Shown: positions 1-6,614, counted from the first letter of the stretch. The stretch is 33,935 bases of DNA from an uncultured Oscillospiraceae bacterium (GCA_934569045.1 CAKTJX010000028.1:1-33935); one strand, 5' to 3'. Numbers and translations are program-made. The notes: generated from the sequence alone by a model not told the origin.

Positions 1-78
1 CCGAACACAGAAGTTAAGCTCGTCCGCGCCGACAATACTTGCAGGGTGACTTGCCGGGAAGATAGGTAATGCCAACAC
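1..78 (+). rRNA. rrf: 5S ribosomal RNA, 3' portion (cut by window edge)
   Basis: The first bases match the conserved 5S core (CCGAACACAGAAGTTAAGCTC) and continue through the 5S 3' half to GCCAACAC. The 5' end lies outside the window. It is followed within 7 nt by tRNA-Asn, a common arrangement at the end of a Firmicute rRNA operon. Confidence 0.93.
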
Positions 79-84
79 AAAGAT

Positions 85-160
85 TCCCCCTTAGCTCAGT
101 CGGTAGAGCGACGGACTGTTAATCCGTGTGTCGTTGGTTCGAGTCCAACAGGGGGAGCCA
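85..160 (+). tRNA. tRNA-Asn (anticodon GTT), CCA encoded
   Basis: Complete cloverleaf. Acceptor arm TCCCCCT (85-91) pairs with AGGGGGA (150-156). The anticodon stem ACGGA/TCCGT encloses loop CTGTTAA with GTT at 118-120. The T-arm contains TTCGAGTC. Discriminator G157 is followed by an encoded CCA (158-160). It lies directly downstream of the 5S gene and was probably co-transcribed with it. Confidence 0.97.
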
Positions 161-192
161 AGAAGACCGAATTTGTTCGGTCTTCTTTTTTT
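161..192 (+). terminator. Intrinsic terminator of the rRNA/tRNA operon
   Basis: AGAAGACCGAA pairs with TTCGGTCTTCT around a short loop, followed by an unbroken T run (186-192). It starts at the tRNA CCA end and closes the rRNA-tRNA unit. Confidence 0.93.
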
Positions 193-220
193 ATGAAAAG
201 CGCAGATGCTCCAACGACGT

Positions 221-240
221 CTCCCCCTGTTGGACTCGAA
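221..240 (-). other. Inverted 20-bp copy of the tRNA-Asn 3' end
   Basis: Bases 221-240 are the exact reverse complement of tRNA-Asn positions 138-157 (T-loop side, 3' acceptor strand and discriminator). A further short match, CCAACGAC (211-218), is the complement of the tRNA stretch just before the T-loop but is displaced. The copy is inverted, so it is not the direct repeat left by ordinary tRNA-targeted integration. It is probably a rearrangement scar or a remnant of foldback DNA. Confidence 0.75.
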
Positions 241-252
241 AGGCGGCTCTTA

Positions 253-302
253 GCAACTGTCCGCCGGACAGTTGCAACCAACCTGGCTTTGCTGCAGCAA
301 AG
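253..302. repeat. Two adjacent perfect palindromes
   Basis: GCAACTGTCCG (253-263) and CGGACAGTTGC (265-275) form an 11-bp-arm palindrome around one base. CTTTGCTGCAGCAAAG (287-302) is a perfect 16-bp palindrome. Neither has a T tract. Together with the foldback at 343-495 they fill the non-coding stretch 193-471, in which I see no gene. Confidence 0.7.
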
Positions 303-342
303 CGAGTCCAACTTTGCATTGTGGGTGCCAGGAAGTTTGTTG

Positions 343-495
343 GCAAATTGGGGTTTGGCGAATTGACAGAGTGCTTGGATGAACGTATAACCTTACGGGG
401 AAACCCCAACCTTCCACTTGGGGAAGGTTGGGGGCTCCCCTCCGGGGGTATACGTTCAACCGGGCGCTCTATCACTTCGACAAACCCCAATTTGC
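343..495. repeat. Long imperfect foldback element (family A)
   Basis: The outer arms GCAAATTGGGGTTTG (343-357) and CAAACCCCAATTTGC (481-495) are perfect complements. The inner arms (about 358-390 and 449-480) pair with several mismatches, sharing TGAACGTATA/TATACGTTCA. The centre GGAAGG/CCTTCC closes the fold around 420. The whole 153 bp can form one long hairpin. It overlaps the last codons of the methyltransferase gene and could terminate that transcript. Its origin is unknown; a non-autonomous (MITE-like) insertion is plausible. Confidence 0.75.
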
Positions 496-1296
496 CTGCG
501 CACCCGCTCCGACAAACAGCAGATGATTGCTTACCCCCAGCCACTCTGGCTTTTCGCAGATATAAAAATGGTACCGCAGGTATTGCCGAAAGGTTTCCGT
601 ATCCATGCTGCTGACCTGGTCTTTCAGAAGCTCGCTGACTCCATCAGCGGCGACTTCGTGGGAAACTACGATCCCGGCATCCCGGAGCAGTTCCCGGCAG
701 GCGGGGAGTGTGTGGAAGACGAAGGGATAGTCATAGAGCCGGAATGTTTCTTTTTCATAGGCTCCATGCAGCAAATATTCCGGCTGTTTTTGCTGCATGG
801 TCAGGATTACACTGTCGTTGGACAGAAAGGCAAAGAACAGCTTCCCGCCCGGTTTGCAGACCCGTTTTGCCTCCTCAATGGCGCGAATCCGGTCTGCTCT
901 TTCGTGCAGATGGTACAGCGGCCCCAGAAGCAGGACGATATCAAAGCTGTGGGCTTCATAGCGGCTCAAATCCAGGGCGTTGCCCTGCTGAAGGTCAACG
1001 GTATCCTCTTCCGTCATCTGTCGGCGGAAGGCGGCTAGGTTGCTTTCCGCCAGCTCCAGGGCGGACACGCCATACCCCTTTCGTGAGAAGTAGAGGCTGT
1101 AGGCACCGGGACCGGCGCCGATATCCAGAATTCGGTCCCCCGGCTTCAGGTATTTCTCAATGTAGTTCACGGTTGTCAAAAATTCAACCTGCGCCGCCCG
1201 GCTCTCGTTCAGCCGATTGCTTTCATCATATCGGCGGTAAATTTCCTGCACCAGCGCCTCATCGCTGTCAAAGACGCAGCCATCCATGTAATGCAA
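472..1296 (-). CDS. Class I SAM-dependent methyltransferase
   Basis: A 274-aa protein with the SAM-binding motif I ILDIGAGPG at residues 56-64, an acidic motif II (ALELAES, near 80), a central FDIVLLLGPLYHL stretch (motif IV region) and CKPGGKLFFAFLS (motif V/VI region). This is the Methyltransf_11/25-type fold. The substrate cannot be predicted. The start is chosen because GGAG, inside the end of the upstream acetyltransferase gene, lies about 13 nt before the ATG; a second ATG three codons on is possible. The genes are 5 nt apart and probably form a two-gene operon. The last 7 residues (ANWGLSK) are encoded by the right arm of the foldback at 343-495, so the native C terminus may have been altered by an insertion. 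Confidence 0.85.
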   Translation of the reverse strand: MHYMDGCVFDSDEALVQEIYRRYDESNRLNESRAAQVEFLTTVNYIEKYLKPGDRILDIGAGPGAYSLYFSRKGYGVSALELAESNLAAFRRQMTEEDTVDLQQGNALDLSRYEAHSFDIVLLLGPLYHLHERADRIRAIEEAKRVCKPGGKLFFAFLSNDSVILTMQQKQPEYLLHGAYEKETFRLYDYPFVFHTLPACRELLRDAGIVVSHEVAADGVSELLKDQVSSMDTETFRQYLRYHFYICEKPEWLGVSNHLLFVGAGAQANWGLSK

Positions 1297-1301
1297 GGGT
1301 G

Positions 1302-1856
1302 TCAGCTCCTTTCCGGGTTGTAGAGAATGTAGCCCTTGGAGGGCTCGATCTTCCCCAGGCGGGTCTCATAGGAAACGTCCTTGATATATCGAAACCCGCA
1401 CTTTTCAATGACCCGGCGGGACCGATCATTCCAGACAAAGTGATACACCAGCAGAAAATCCAGCCCTACGGTGCCGAACAGGTAGCGAATGACCGCCTGG
1501 ACAGCCTCCGGCATCAAGCCTTGCCCCCAGTAGTCCTTGGAGAGCGCGTAGCCTAGTTCTCGCCCCTTCAGGTCCGCAAGGTCCGGATGGCAGGGCTCCT
1601 TATACTCCTCAATCCCGATGGAGCCGATGGCCTTGCCCTGGTACTCAATGGCAAAGGTGTGCTTTCCTTGAATGAACAGATTCAGAATGGTTTGCGATTC
1701 CGCCAGATCCTTGTGGGGTGCCCAGCCGGCCCGCTGGCCCACGCCGTCTACTTTGGCATAGGCGTAGAAGTCCAGAAGGTCCTCCTGCCGCCAGGGCCGC
1801 AGGGTCAGGCGTGGGGTTTTCAGCGTGACATTCGTAATATCAAAGGGTGCATTCAT
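1302..1856 (-). CDS. GNAT-family N-acetyltransferase (RimJ/RimL type)
   Basis: A 184-aa protein opening with TPRLTLRPWRQEDLLDF, typical of the RimJ/RimL-like Acetyltransf_3 group. The acetyl-CoA-binding region follows as LGYALSKDYWGQGLMPEA, and the C-terminal part has WNDRSRRVIEKCGFRY, the usual N-x-x-S-x-R-V-x-E-K-x-GF signature. It would transfer acetyl from acetyl-CoA to an amino group of a protein or small molecule; the substrate is unknown. AGGAGGTAACACC precedes the ATG, fixing the start. It is the first gene of the minus-strand pair with the methyltransferase and diverges from the HAD gene. Confidence 0.88.
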   Translation of the reverse strand: MNAPFDITNVTLKTPRLTLRPWRQEDLLDFYAYAKVDGVGQRAGWAPHKDLAESQTILNLFIQGKHTFAIEYQGKAIGSIGIEEYKEPCHPDLADLKGRELGYALSKDYWGQGLMPEAVQAVIRYLFGTVGLDFLLVYHFVWNDRSRRVIEKCGFRYIKDVSYETRLGKIEPSKGYILYNPERS

Positions 1857-1890
1857 GGTGTTACCTCCTGTTTCTTGCTTTGATTATGTC

Positions 1891-1919
1891 TTGTAGATTT
1901 CTGTGGAAAAAGCTATAAT
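1891..1919 (+). promoter_or_regulatory. Sigma-A-type promoter for the HAD hydrolase gene
   Basis: TTGTAG (1891-1896), a 17-bp spacer and TATAAT (1914-1919). Transcription would start near 1926, just ahead of the AAGGAAAGG ribosome site. Confidence 0.7.
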
Positions 1920-1942
1920 AGAGAAAACGCAAGGAAAGGGTA

Positions 1943-2731
1943 ATGGCTATGAAAATCAAAATCGCCTTTTTCGATGTGGACGGGACGCTGATCGACATGG
2001 AGCGGAAAAAGATTACGCCCAATACCGTTGCCGCCCTGCGGCGGCTGCGGCAGCGGGGTGTGCGGCTGTGCATTGCCTCCGGCCGATCCCCCATGCTGAT
2101 CCCGAAGATCGAGGGCGTGCCCTTTGACGCGCTGCTGGCCTATAACGGCTCCTACTGCTATACGCCGAATGAGGTTATCCACAGCAACCCCCTGTCCCGG
2201 CATGATGTGGACACGATTCTGGGCAATGCCGCCCGGCTGGGCCGCCCGGTCTGCGCGGCCACCAAGGACACCCTGTCCCCCAATGGGATGGATGCGGATC
2301 TCACGACCTACTTTGCCATTGCCAAGCTCTTCCTGAAGCCGGACCCAAACTTTGATCAGGTTGTCCGGCAAGAGGTGTACCAGCTTATGCTGTCCTGCAA
2401 TCCAGGGGAGTACGCCGAAATCCTGGCGGGAACGGACAACGCCAAGATGGCGGCCTGGTGGGACAGAGCGGCGGATATCATCCCGGCGAACAGCGGCAAG
2501 GGCGCGGGCATCCGGGCGGTGCTGGAATACTTCCACCTGACCAGGGAGGAAGCCATTGCCTTTGGCGACGGGGACAACGATCTGGAAATGCTCTCCTCCG
2601 TGGGCGCCGGCATTGCCATGGGCAACGCCTCCGATGCCCTGAAGGCCATCGCCACAGAGGTATGCGGCGGCGTGAAGGACGACGGCATCGCGGCCTACTG
2701 CCTGGAAAAAGGCTTGATTGACAGACTGTAG
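1943..2731 (+). CDS. Cof-type HAD-superfamily phosphatase
   Basis: A 262-aa protein. The HAD motif I nucleophile loop FFDVDGTL is at residues 9-16 (D11, D13), motif II is CIASGRSP, and the C-terminal metal-binding motif is AFGDGDNDLEML. Together with a lysine just before, in SGKGAGI, and the size, these define the Cof/type IIB family, which dephosphorylates small molecules such as sugar phosphates or flavin precursors; the substrate is not predictable. Two in-frame ATGs (1943, 1949) share the AAGGAAAGGG site, and the second has the more usual spacing. The gene is monocistronic, with its own promoter and a terminator at 2739. Confidence 0.9.
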   Translation: MAMKIKIAFFDVDGTLIDMERKKITPNTVAALRRLRQRGVRLCIASGRSPMLIPKIEGVPFDALLAYNGSYCYTPNEVIHSNPLSRHDVDTILGNAARLGRPVCAATKDTLSPNGMDADLTTYFAIAKLFLKPDPNFDQVVRQEVYQLMLSCNPGEYAEILAGTDNAKMAAWWDRAADIIPANSGKGAGIRAVLEYFHLTREEAIAFGDGDNDLEMLSSVGAGIAMGNASDALKAIATEVCGGVKDDGIAAYCLEKGLIDRL

Positions 2732-2784
2732 AAAAAGAACAGCAGCAGGCAAAACCGATTTGGTTCCCGCCTGCTGCTGTCTTT
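2732..2784. terminator. Bidirectional intrinsic terminator (HAD gene / small RNA unit)
   Basis: ACAGCAGCAGGC (2739-2750) pairs with GCCTGCTGCTGT (2769-2780) and an inner AACC/GGTT extends the stem. On the minus strand the stem is followed by TCTTTTTC, a better U tract than the TCTTTG on the plus strand. It therefore suits the leftward small RNA best and probably also stops the HAD transcript. Confidence 0.88.
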
Positions 2785-2790
2785 GTATCC

Positions 2791-2880
2791 TCACTCCGAA
2801 ACGGGGTGCGGCAACGCAGGCCCATGGGCGTCAGACGCATTCATGGGCTTAAGGCTACCATTACCACAGAAAACAAACAT
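2791..2880 (-). CDS. Putative 29-aa small protein inside the small RNA unit
   Basis: ATG at 2880 follows GAAGGAGGAAGCGGCA, a near-perfect Shine-Dalgarno sequence 7 nt away, and the frame runs 29 codons to TGA at 2791. The product starts MFVFCGNGS and ends HPVSE, with no membrane segment or recognised domain. Against a coding role, the start codon lies in a 9-bp helix and much of the ORF is dictated by stem pairing. It could be a true small protein, a leader peptide that controls the RNA fold, or a chance ORF. No function is proposed. Confidence 0.35.
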   Translation of the reverse strand: MFVFCGNGSLKPMNASDAHGPALPHPVSE

Positions 2881-2906
2881 TGCCGCTTCCTCCTTCGTTT
2901 CAGGCG

Positions 2907-2935
2907 ATTATACATGGGAATGGATGCACTGTCAA
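2907..2935 (-). promoter_or_regulatory. Consensus sigma-A promoter for the small RNA unit
   Basis: On the minus strand TTGACA (2935-2930), exactly 17 bp, then TATAAT (2912-2907): a full consensus match in both hexamers. It lies immediately after the DAHP synthase stop codon. The predicted start is at 2901-2900, exactly where the first RNA helix begins. Confidence 0.85.
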
Positions 2936-2942
2936 GAGGCCG

Positions 2943-3971
2943 TTACACCATTTCCGCAATTTCGTAGATGAGCCGCTCCGTCTTCTCCCAGCCCAGGCAG
3001 GCATCGGTGATGGACTTGCCGTAAACGCCGCCGTCCACCTTCTGGTTGCCGTCTTCAATGTAGCTCTCCACCATGAACCCCTTGACCAGGCTGTGGATGC
3101 CGGAGTCATAGTTCCGGTTTTGCAGCACCTCCCGGACAATCCGGCCCTGCTGGAAGGGATTTTTGCCGGAATTGGCGTGGTTGGCATCGATGACCACGGC
3201 GGGATTCTGGAGCACCTGCTCCTCGTAGAGCCGGTGCAGGAAGATCAGATCCTCATAGTGGTAGTTGGGCCGGGGATCGCCGTGCTTGTTGGTGTAGCCC
3301 CGCAGGATGGCGTGGGCGTAGGGATTGCCGGTGGAGGTGGCCTCCCAGCCCCGGTAGATGAAGGTGTGGCTGTGTTGGGCGGCATTGATTGAGTTCATCA
3401 TCACGGACAGGTCACCGCCGGTGGGGTTCTTCATGCCCACGGGCACGGAGATGCCGGAGCTGGTGAGCCGGTGCTGCTGATCCTCTACGGACCGAGCCCC
3501 CACGGCCACATAGGCCAGCACATCGTCCAGATATTTGTAATTCTCCGGGTAGAGCATTTCATCGGCACAGGAGAAGCCCGTTTCCCGCAGAACCCGCATA
3601 TGCAGCTCCCGAATGGCGATCAGCCCCTTCAGCATATCCGGGGCGGCATTGGGGTCTGGCTGGTGGAGCATGCCTTTGTAGCCCGCGCCAGTGGTCCGGG
3701 GCTTATTGGTATAGACCCGGGGGATGATCAGAAGCTTGTCCTTTACCTGCTCCTGAATGGGAATCAGCCGGGAAATATAGTCCAGCACGCTGTCCTCCCG
3801 GTCCGCCGAGCAGGGCCCGATGATCAGGGCCAGCCGATCATCCCGGCCACCCAGAATATCCTTCAGCTCCTTATCCCGCCGATCAAACACCGCAGCCATT
3901 TCGGCGGTGACGGGGTATTCCTGCTTCAGATCGTAAGGAATGGTGAGCTTGCGTTTGAAATCCATATTCAT
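2943..3971 (-). CDS. aroF: 3-deoxy-7-phosphoheptulonate (DAHP) synthase, class I AroFGH type
   Basis: A 342-aa cytosolic enzyme condensing phosphoenolpyruvate and erythrose 4-phosphate, the first step of the shikimate pathway. It has LIIGPCSADREDS with the metal-ligand Cys at residue 54, RVYTNKPRTTGAGYKG (PEP-binding KPRT), GMKNPTGGD, and DANHANSGK near the C terminus. Length fits the AroF/G/H family of about 350 aa. Two near-adjacent ATGs (residues 1 and 3) follow a weak AGAAGG. The gene has its own promoter (4007-4035). No T-box or peptide attenuator is visible in the short leader, so control is probably by feedback on the enzyme. The isozyme letter cannot be settled. Confidence 0.95.
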   Translation of the reverse strand: MNMDFKRKLTIPYDLKQEYPVTAEMAAVFDRRDKELKDILGGRDDRLALIIGPCSADREDSVLDYISRLIPIQEQVKDKLLIIPRVYTNKPRTTGAGYKGMLHQPDPNAAPDMLKGLIAIRELHMRVLRETGFSCADEMLYPENYKYLDDVLAYVAVGARSVEDQQHRLTSSGISVPVGMKNPTGGDLSVMMNSINAAQHSHTFIYRGWEATSTGNPYAHAILRGYTNKHGDPRPNYHYEDLIFLHRLYEEQVLQNPAVVIDANHANSGKNPFQQGRIVREVLQNRNYDSGIHSLVKGFMVESYIEDGNQKVDGGVYGKSITDACLGWEKTERLIYEIAEMV

Positions 3972-4006
3972 AGTGATAAACCTTCTCTGTCTCGATAGAT
4001 AGCCCC

Positions 4007-4035
4007 AGTATAGCGGTTTCCGGCGAAAAATGCAA
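4007..4035 (-). promoter_or_regulatory. Promoter for the DAHP synthase gene
   Basis: On the minus strand TTGCAT (4035-4030), a 17-bp spacer, TATACT (4012-4007). The predicted start near 4000 leaves a leader of about 30 nt, too short for a riboswitch or T-box. Confidence 0.7.
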
Positions 4036-4047
4036 GAAAAAATGAAT

Positions 4048-4782
4048 TTAAGCCTTTACATCCCGCTTTTTCAGAATCGTGGCGGCGAGGAAAAAGAACA
4101 CGCCCAGCCACACCAGGCAGCTAAGAAAGAAGCGCCCGTATTTCCCGGCCAGTAGGTCTGCCTGCCGGTTGGCGTTCATGCCCAGCTGCATCAGGCTGTA
4201 GGGCCAGAGAAGGGCAAAGCCCTTCGCGCTGGCCAGCATGCCCGTGATGCCGCCAATCAGCCCGAAAAGGATGGGCACGGCGAAGCTGCGGATGCACATT
4301 GCCAGCAGCAGCTGGGCCGCGATCACCGCCAGGGCCCCCAGGACACCCCGCAGAAGGTAGGCAAGCAATATGACGGGCGGCAGCCCCGGCAGGTGGGCAA
4401 ACACCCTGCCGCAGAAGAGAAACAGGCAGAATACAAGCCCATGGGTCAGCAGGGCCAGCTTGGCAACCACGATAAATTTAGCGGTAAACAGATCGATGGA
4501 GGGCACGGGCATGGTGCGGATCAGATTCCAGTTGTGCCCCAGGTGCTCCAATCGCCAGAGGTAGGCGGCGTAGGCGGACACCATGGCGGGGAAGAAGAAC
4601 AGGGAATAAAAGAGCGTGTGCTGGGTCCAGAGGCTGTACCAGCCGTCGGTCAGAATTTCCAGATTTTGCAGATAGTTAAAGGTTCCGTATACGGCGGAGA
4701 TTATCGGCAGCAGGAAAAACAGAATCCAGATTGGGGAGCCGTGGAGCTTCTGGTTTTCCGCGAGAATGGCACGTTTCAGCAT
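4048..4782 (-). CDS. Lantibiotic-immunity-type ABC transporter permease (second permease)
   Basis: A 244-aa membrane protein with about six hydrophobic helices (near residues 17-37, 55-75, 103-125, 135-162, 167-190, 220-238). It resembles the MutG/SpaG/LanG permeases of self-protection transporters that expel lantibiotics from the membrane. The open frame extends 29 codons upstream, but ATG at 4782 is preferred: AGGAGGTGTAACC lies directly before it, and the upstream extension is proline- and arginine-rich and overlaps the previous gene. It begins 2 nt after that gene's stop, so they are translationally coupled. No bacteriocin gene is seen nearby, so a role in resistance to external peptides is as likely as self-immunity. 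Confidence 0.82.
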   Translation of the reverse strand: MLKRAILAENQKLHGSPIWILFFLLPIISAVYGTFNYLQNLEILTDGWYSLWTQHTLFYSLFFFPAMVSAYAAYLWRLEHLGHNWNLIRTMPVPSIDLFTAKFIVVAKLALLTHGLVFCLFLFCGRVFAHLPGLPPVILLAYLLRGVLGALAVIAAQLLLAMCIRSFAVPILFGLIGGITGMLASAKGFALLWPYSLMQLGMNANRQADLLAGKYGRFFLSCLVWLGVFFFLAATILKKRDVKA

Positions 4783-4784
4783 GG

Positions 4785-5534
4785 TTACACCTCCTGATTC
4801 CGGGCACAGTGCCGGGCAGCGAAATACAGGGCGATCCCCAGGGCGGCGGTGAAGAAGAGGAAGCCCCATTGATAGCCCCGGAACCCATAGGTAACAGTAT
4901 GGGTCGCCTGGTCCCAGTTGGCAATATCATAGGCGCTGAGGGGGACATAGTAGCCCCAGATCACAAAATAGCTGCAAATTTGGGGCAGAAAGGCGGAGAA
5001 GATGCCAAGCAAGGTCCCTACAATGCCCATACACAGGGCCACCAGCGGTCCGGAGCTCAGGAGCATTACCAGAAATTCCAAAAAGAACAGCATGCCGTCT
5101 ACGGCCAGCGTGCAGAGAAAGAGGTATACAAGCTGCATTGGCTCTATGGCATCCGTATAGCCGTAGAGCTTTCCCAGCAGCACCGCAGCGGCCAGCTCCA
5201 GCAGCGTGATCAGCAGAATTTCCAGAAGCCCCAGAACGGCTTTGGCGGTGAAGAGACTCCGGCGGCTTTGCAGGGTGTACAGAAGGCTCCGGGTGCAGCC
5301 CTTGATCTCCATATCCCACAGGCGGCTCGCCAGCAGCGCCATGGTCACCGGCAGCAGAATGGCATGGAGAATGGGCAGGCTGTAAAATAGACTTCTGTAC
5401 CCCTGGGCCAGCTCCTCCTGGGAGCCGGGTGCGGTTCCGCCGGCCCAGGCAACCACAATCAGCGGCACCAGCAGGCACAGCAAAAGATCGTGCCGCCGAT
5501 GGGCCTTGCGCAGCTCCGCGTTAAAAAATCGCAT
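4785..5534 (-). CDS. Lantibiotic-immunity-type ABC transporter permease (first permease)
   Basis: A 249-aa membrane protein with a charged N terminus (MRFFNAELRKAHRR) and about six hydrophobic segments (near 17-32, 48-70, 95-120, 133-158, 160-185, 222-242), as in MutE/SpaE/LanE permeases. It overlaps the end of the ATPase gene by 14 nt and is followed 2 nt later by the second permease, so the three genes form one compact operon. It would pair with the second permease to form the channel driven by the ATPase at 5521-6453. Transported substrate unknown; a membrane-active peptide is inferred from the family. Confidence 0.82.
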   Translation of the reverse strand: MRFFNAELRKAHRRHDLLLCLLVPLIVVAWAGGTAPGSQEELAQGYRSLFYSLPILHAILLPVTMALLASRLWDMEIKGCTRSLLYTLQSRRSLFTAKAVLGLLEILLITLLELAAAVLLGKLYGYTDAIEPMQLVYLFLCTLAVDGMLFFLEFLVMLLSSGPLVALCMGIVGTLLGIFSAFLPQICSYFVIWGYYVPLSAYDIANWDQATHTVTYGFRGYQWGFLFFTAALGIALYFAARHCARNQEV

Positions 5535-6453
5535 GGGAAACCACCTCCCCGCCGTTCTGGGTCAGCCCCAGAAAAATCTCCTCCAGGCTCTTGGACTGGG
5601 GCGCAATGCCCACAACCCCGGCACCCCCGGCGGCAAGCGCGCCAACCAGGGCGGACAGGGCCGCATCCCCCATGGGCGGCAGCCGGAGCAGCCCCTGGGA
5701 TTCTGCCGCCTGGATGCCCTGGGCACGCAGCAGGGACAGGGCTTTGACCGGGTCCAGCACCCGCAGATCAATGCCGCCCAGGCTGTGCCGCCGGAGTGCC
5801 CCCAGGGTGCCGTCAAACAGGAGCTTCCCGTGGTTCAGAATGCCCACCCGGTTCACCATCTGTTCGATCTCCCCCAAAAGGTGGCTGGAAATCAGCACCG
5901 TGGCCCCGGTGGTTTCCGGCATGGAGGCAATGAGGCTGCGCATTTCCTGAATCCCGGCGGGGTCCAGGCCATTGGTGGGCTCGTCCAGGATCAGCAGCTT
6001 AGGGCTTCCAAGCAATGCGGTGGCGATGCCCAGCCGCTGCTTCATGCCGAGGGAGTACCCGCCTACCTTCCGGTTTGCGTCCTGGGTCAGGTGGACGATG
6101 TCCAGCACCCGGTCAATGTCCTTTTTTGGGACCCCTTTCAGCTCTGCCACAATGGACAGATTTTCCCGTGCCGTCAGGTGGGCGTAGCCGGAGGGGGACT
6201 CAATGAGGCTTCCGGTCTGGCGGAGGATGGACAGACGGTTATTCTCCTCCATGGTCCGGCCCAGCAGGGCTACGGTGCCGCCGGTGGGGTGTACCAGCCC
6301 CAGCAACATCTTCATGGTTGTGGATTTTCCCGCACCGTTGGGGCCAAGAAAGCCGTAGACGCAGCCCTGGGGCACGGCGAGATTCAGCCTGTCCACCACG
6401 GTACGGCCCTGGTAGCTTTTGCTGAGGTCGTGGGTTTCAATAACGGGGTTCAT
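5521..6453 (-). CDS. Lantibiotic-immunity-type ABC transporter ATPase (BcrA/LanF-like)
   Basis: A 310-aa ATP-binding subunit: Walker A GPNGAGKST at residues 37-45, a Q-loop region with RQTGSLIESPSGY, the signature YSLGMKQRLGIA, Walker B KLLILDEPTNGLDPAG, and the H-loop VLISSHLL. The ESPSGY/MKQRLG combination and the C-terminal extension of about 90 residues are typical of BcrA/LanF ATPases of bacitracin and lantibiotic resistance. AAAGGAGCGAATGCT precedes the ATG. It is the first gene of the minus-strand operon and diverges from the response regulator gene, with candidate operator boxes in the shared 160-bp gap. Confidence 0.92.
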   Translation of the reverse strand: MNPVIETHDLSKSYQGRTVVDRLNLAVPQGCVYGFLGPNGAGKSTTMKMLLGLVHPTGGTVALLGRTMEENNRLSILRQTGSLIESPSGYAHLTARENLSIVAELKGVPKKDIDRVLDIVHLTQDANRKVGGYSLGMKQRLGIATALLGSPKLLILDEPTNGLDPAGIQEMRSLIASMPETTGATVLISSHLLGEIEQMVNRVGILNHGKLLFDGTLGALRRHSLGGIDLRVLDPVKALSLLRAQGIQAAESQGLLRLPPMGDAALSALVGALAAGGAGVVGIAPQSKSLEEIFLGLTQNGGEVVSHAIF

Positions 6454-6495
6454 AGCATTCGCTCCTTTTTTCGTTTGGTTCCGGGGAACGGGGCT

Positions 6496-6552
6496 ATTCT
6501 AACTGCTCTGCCTTAATCCCGGCGGAAGCCCAGCTTAATTTCCCCTTAATTT
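6496..6552. promoter_or_regulatory. Candidate response-regulator operator: CTTAAT boxes at 11/22-bp spacing
   Basis: CTTAAT occurs at 6512, 6534 and 6545, so box starts are separated by 22 and 11 bp and lie on one DNA face. The 6534 and 6545 copies are longer matches (CTTAATTT). A minus-strand -10 TAGAAT (6501-6496) has no good -35 at 17 bp, as expected of an activator-dependent promoter, and the boxes sit upstream of and overlapping its -35 region. OmpR-family regulators of lantibiotic systems (e.g. SpaR) are known to bind short direct repeats at 11-bp pitch. Binding here is inferred. Confidence 0.55.
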
Positions 6553-6587
6553 TTGGAAGAATCCGGGCAAAGCTCCGGTGGATGTGC

Positions 6588-6593
6588 TATAGT
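6588..6593 (+). promoter_or_regulatory. Candidate -10 element for the two-component operon
   Basis: TATAGT (6588-6593) lies 21 bp before the response regulator ATG. The base positions 17 bp upstream (GGGCAA) are a poor -35, so this promoter is either weak or activated, possibly through the CTTAAT boxes 36-76 bp upstream. Confidence 0.45.
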
Positions 6594-6614
6594 AGGGCCA
6601 AAGGAGGGGGCGCA

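Larger units (their letters stand above)
2732..2901 (-). ncRNA. Candidate structured small RNA with its own promoter and terminator
   Basis: A consensus promoter (2907-2935) and the terminator (2732-2784) define a transcript of about 170 nt. Its 5' end GAAACG (2901-2896) pairs with CGTTTC (2803-2798). Next, GCGGCAATG (2886-2878) pairs over 9 bp with CGTTGCCGC (2816-2808), with one G-U. The enclosed region carries a third stem, GCCCATG (2848-2842) with CATGGGC (2826-2820), capped by GCG/CGC. GGAGG sits in the internal loop between the first two helices. A 29-codon ORF runs through the structure. The nested pairing suggests a regulatory RNA rather than an ordinary mRNA. I do not recognise an Rfam family. 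Confidence 0.6.

Noticed and set aside
221..240. Possible attachment site of an integrative element
   Set aside because: The tRNA 3' end copy is inverted, not direct, and no integrase or element cargo lies in between.
96..311. Minus-strand open frame across tRNA-Asn and the following palindromes
   Set aside because: It reads the complement of a tRNA and a terminator, has no ribosome site, and its sequence (for example PPVGLEPTTHG) is the usual spurious translation of tRNA genes.
2732..2901. Signal recognition particle RNA or 6S RNA
   Set aside because: The GAAGGAGGAAGC stretch only superficially resembles the SRP GGAAGGAAGCAGC loop; the partner strand GGTCAGG is missing. The fold lacks the large open bubble of 6S RNA.
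4783..4869. 29-codon N-terminal extension of the second permease
   Set aside because: It overlaps the first permease gene, is not hydrophobic, and the internal ATG has a near-perfect ribosome site.
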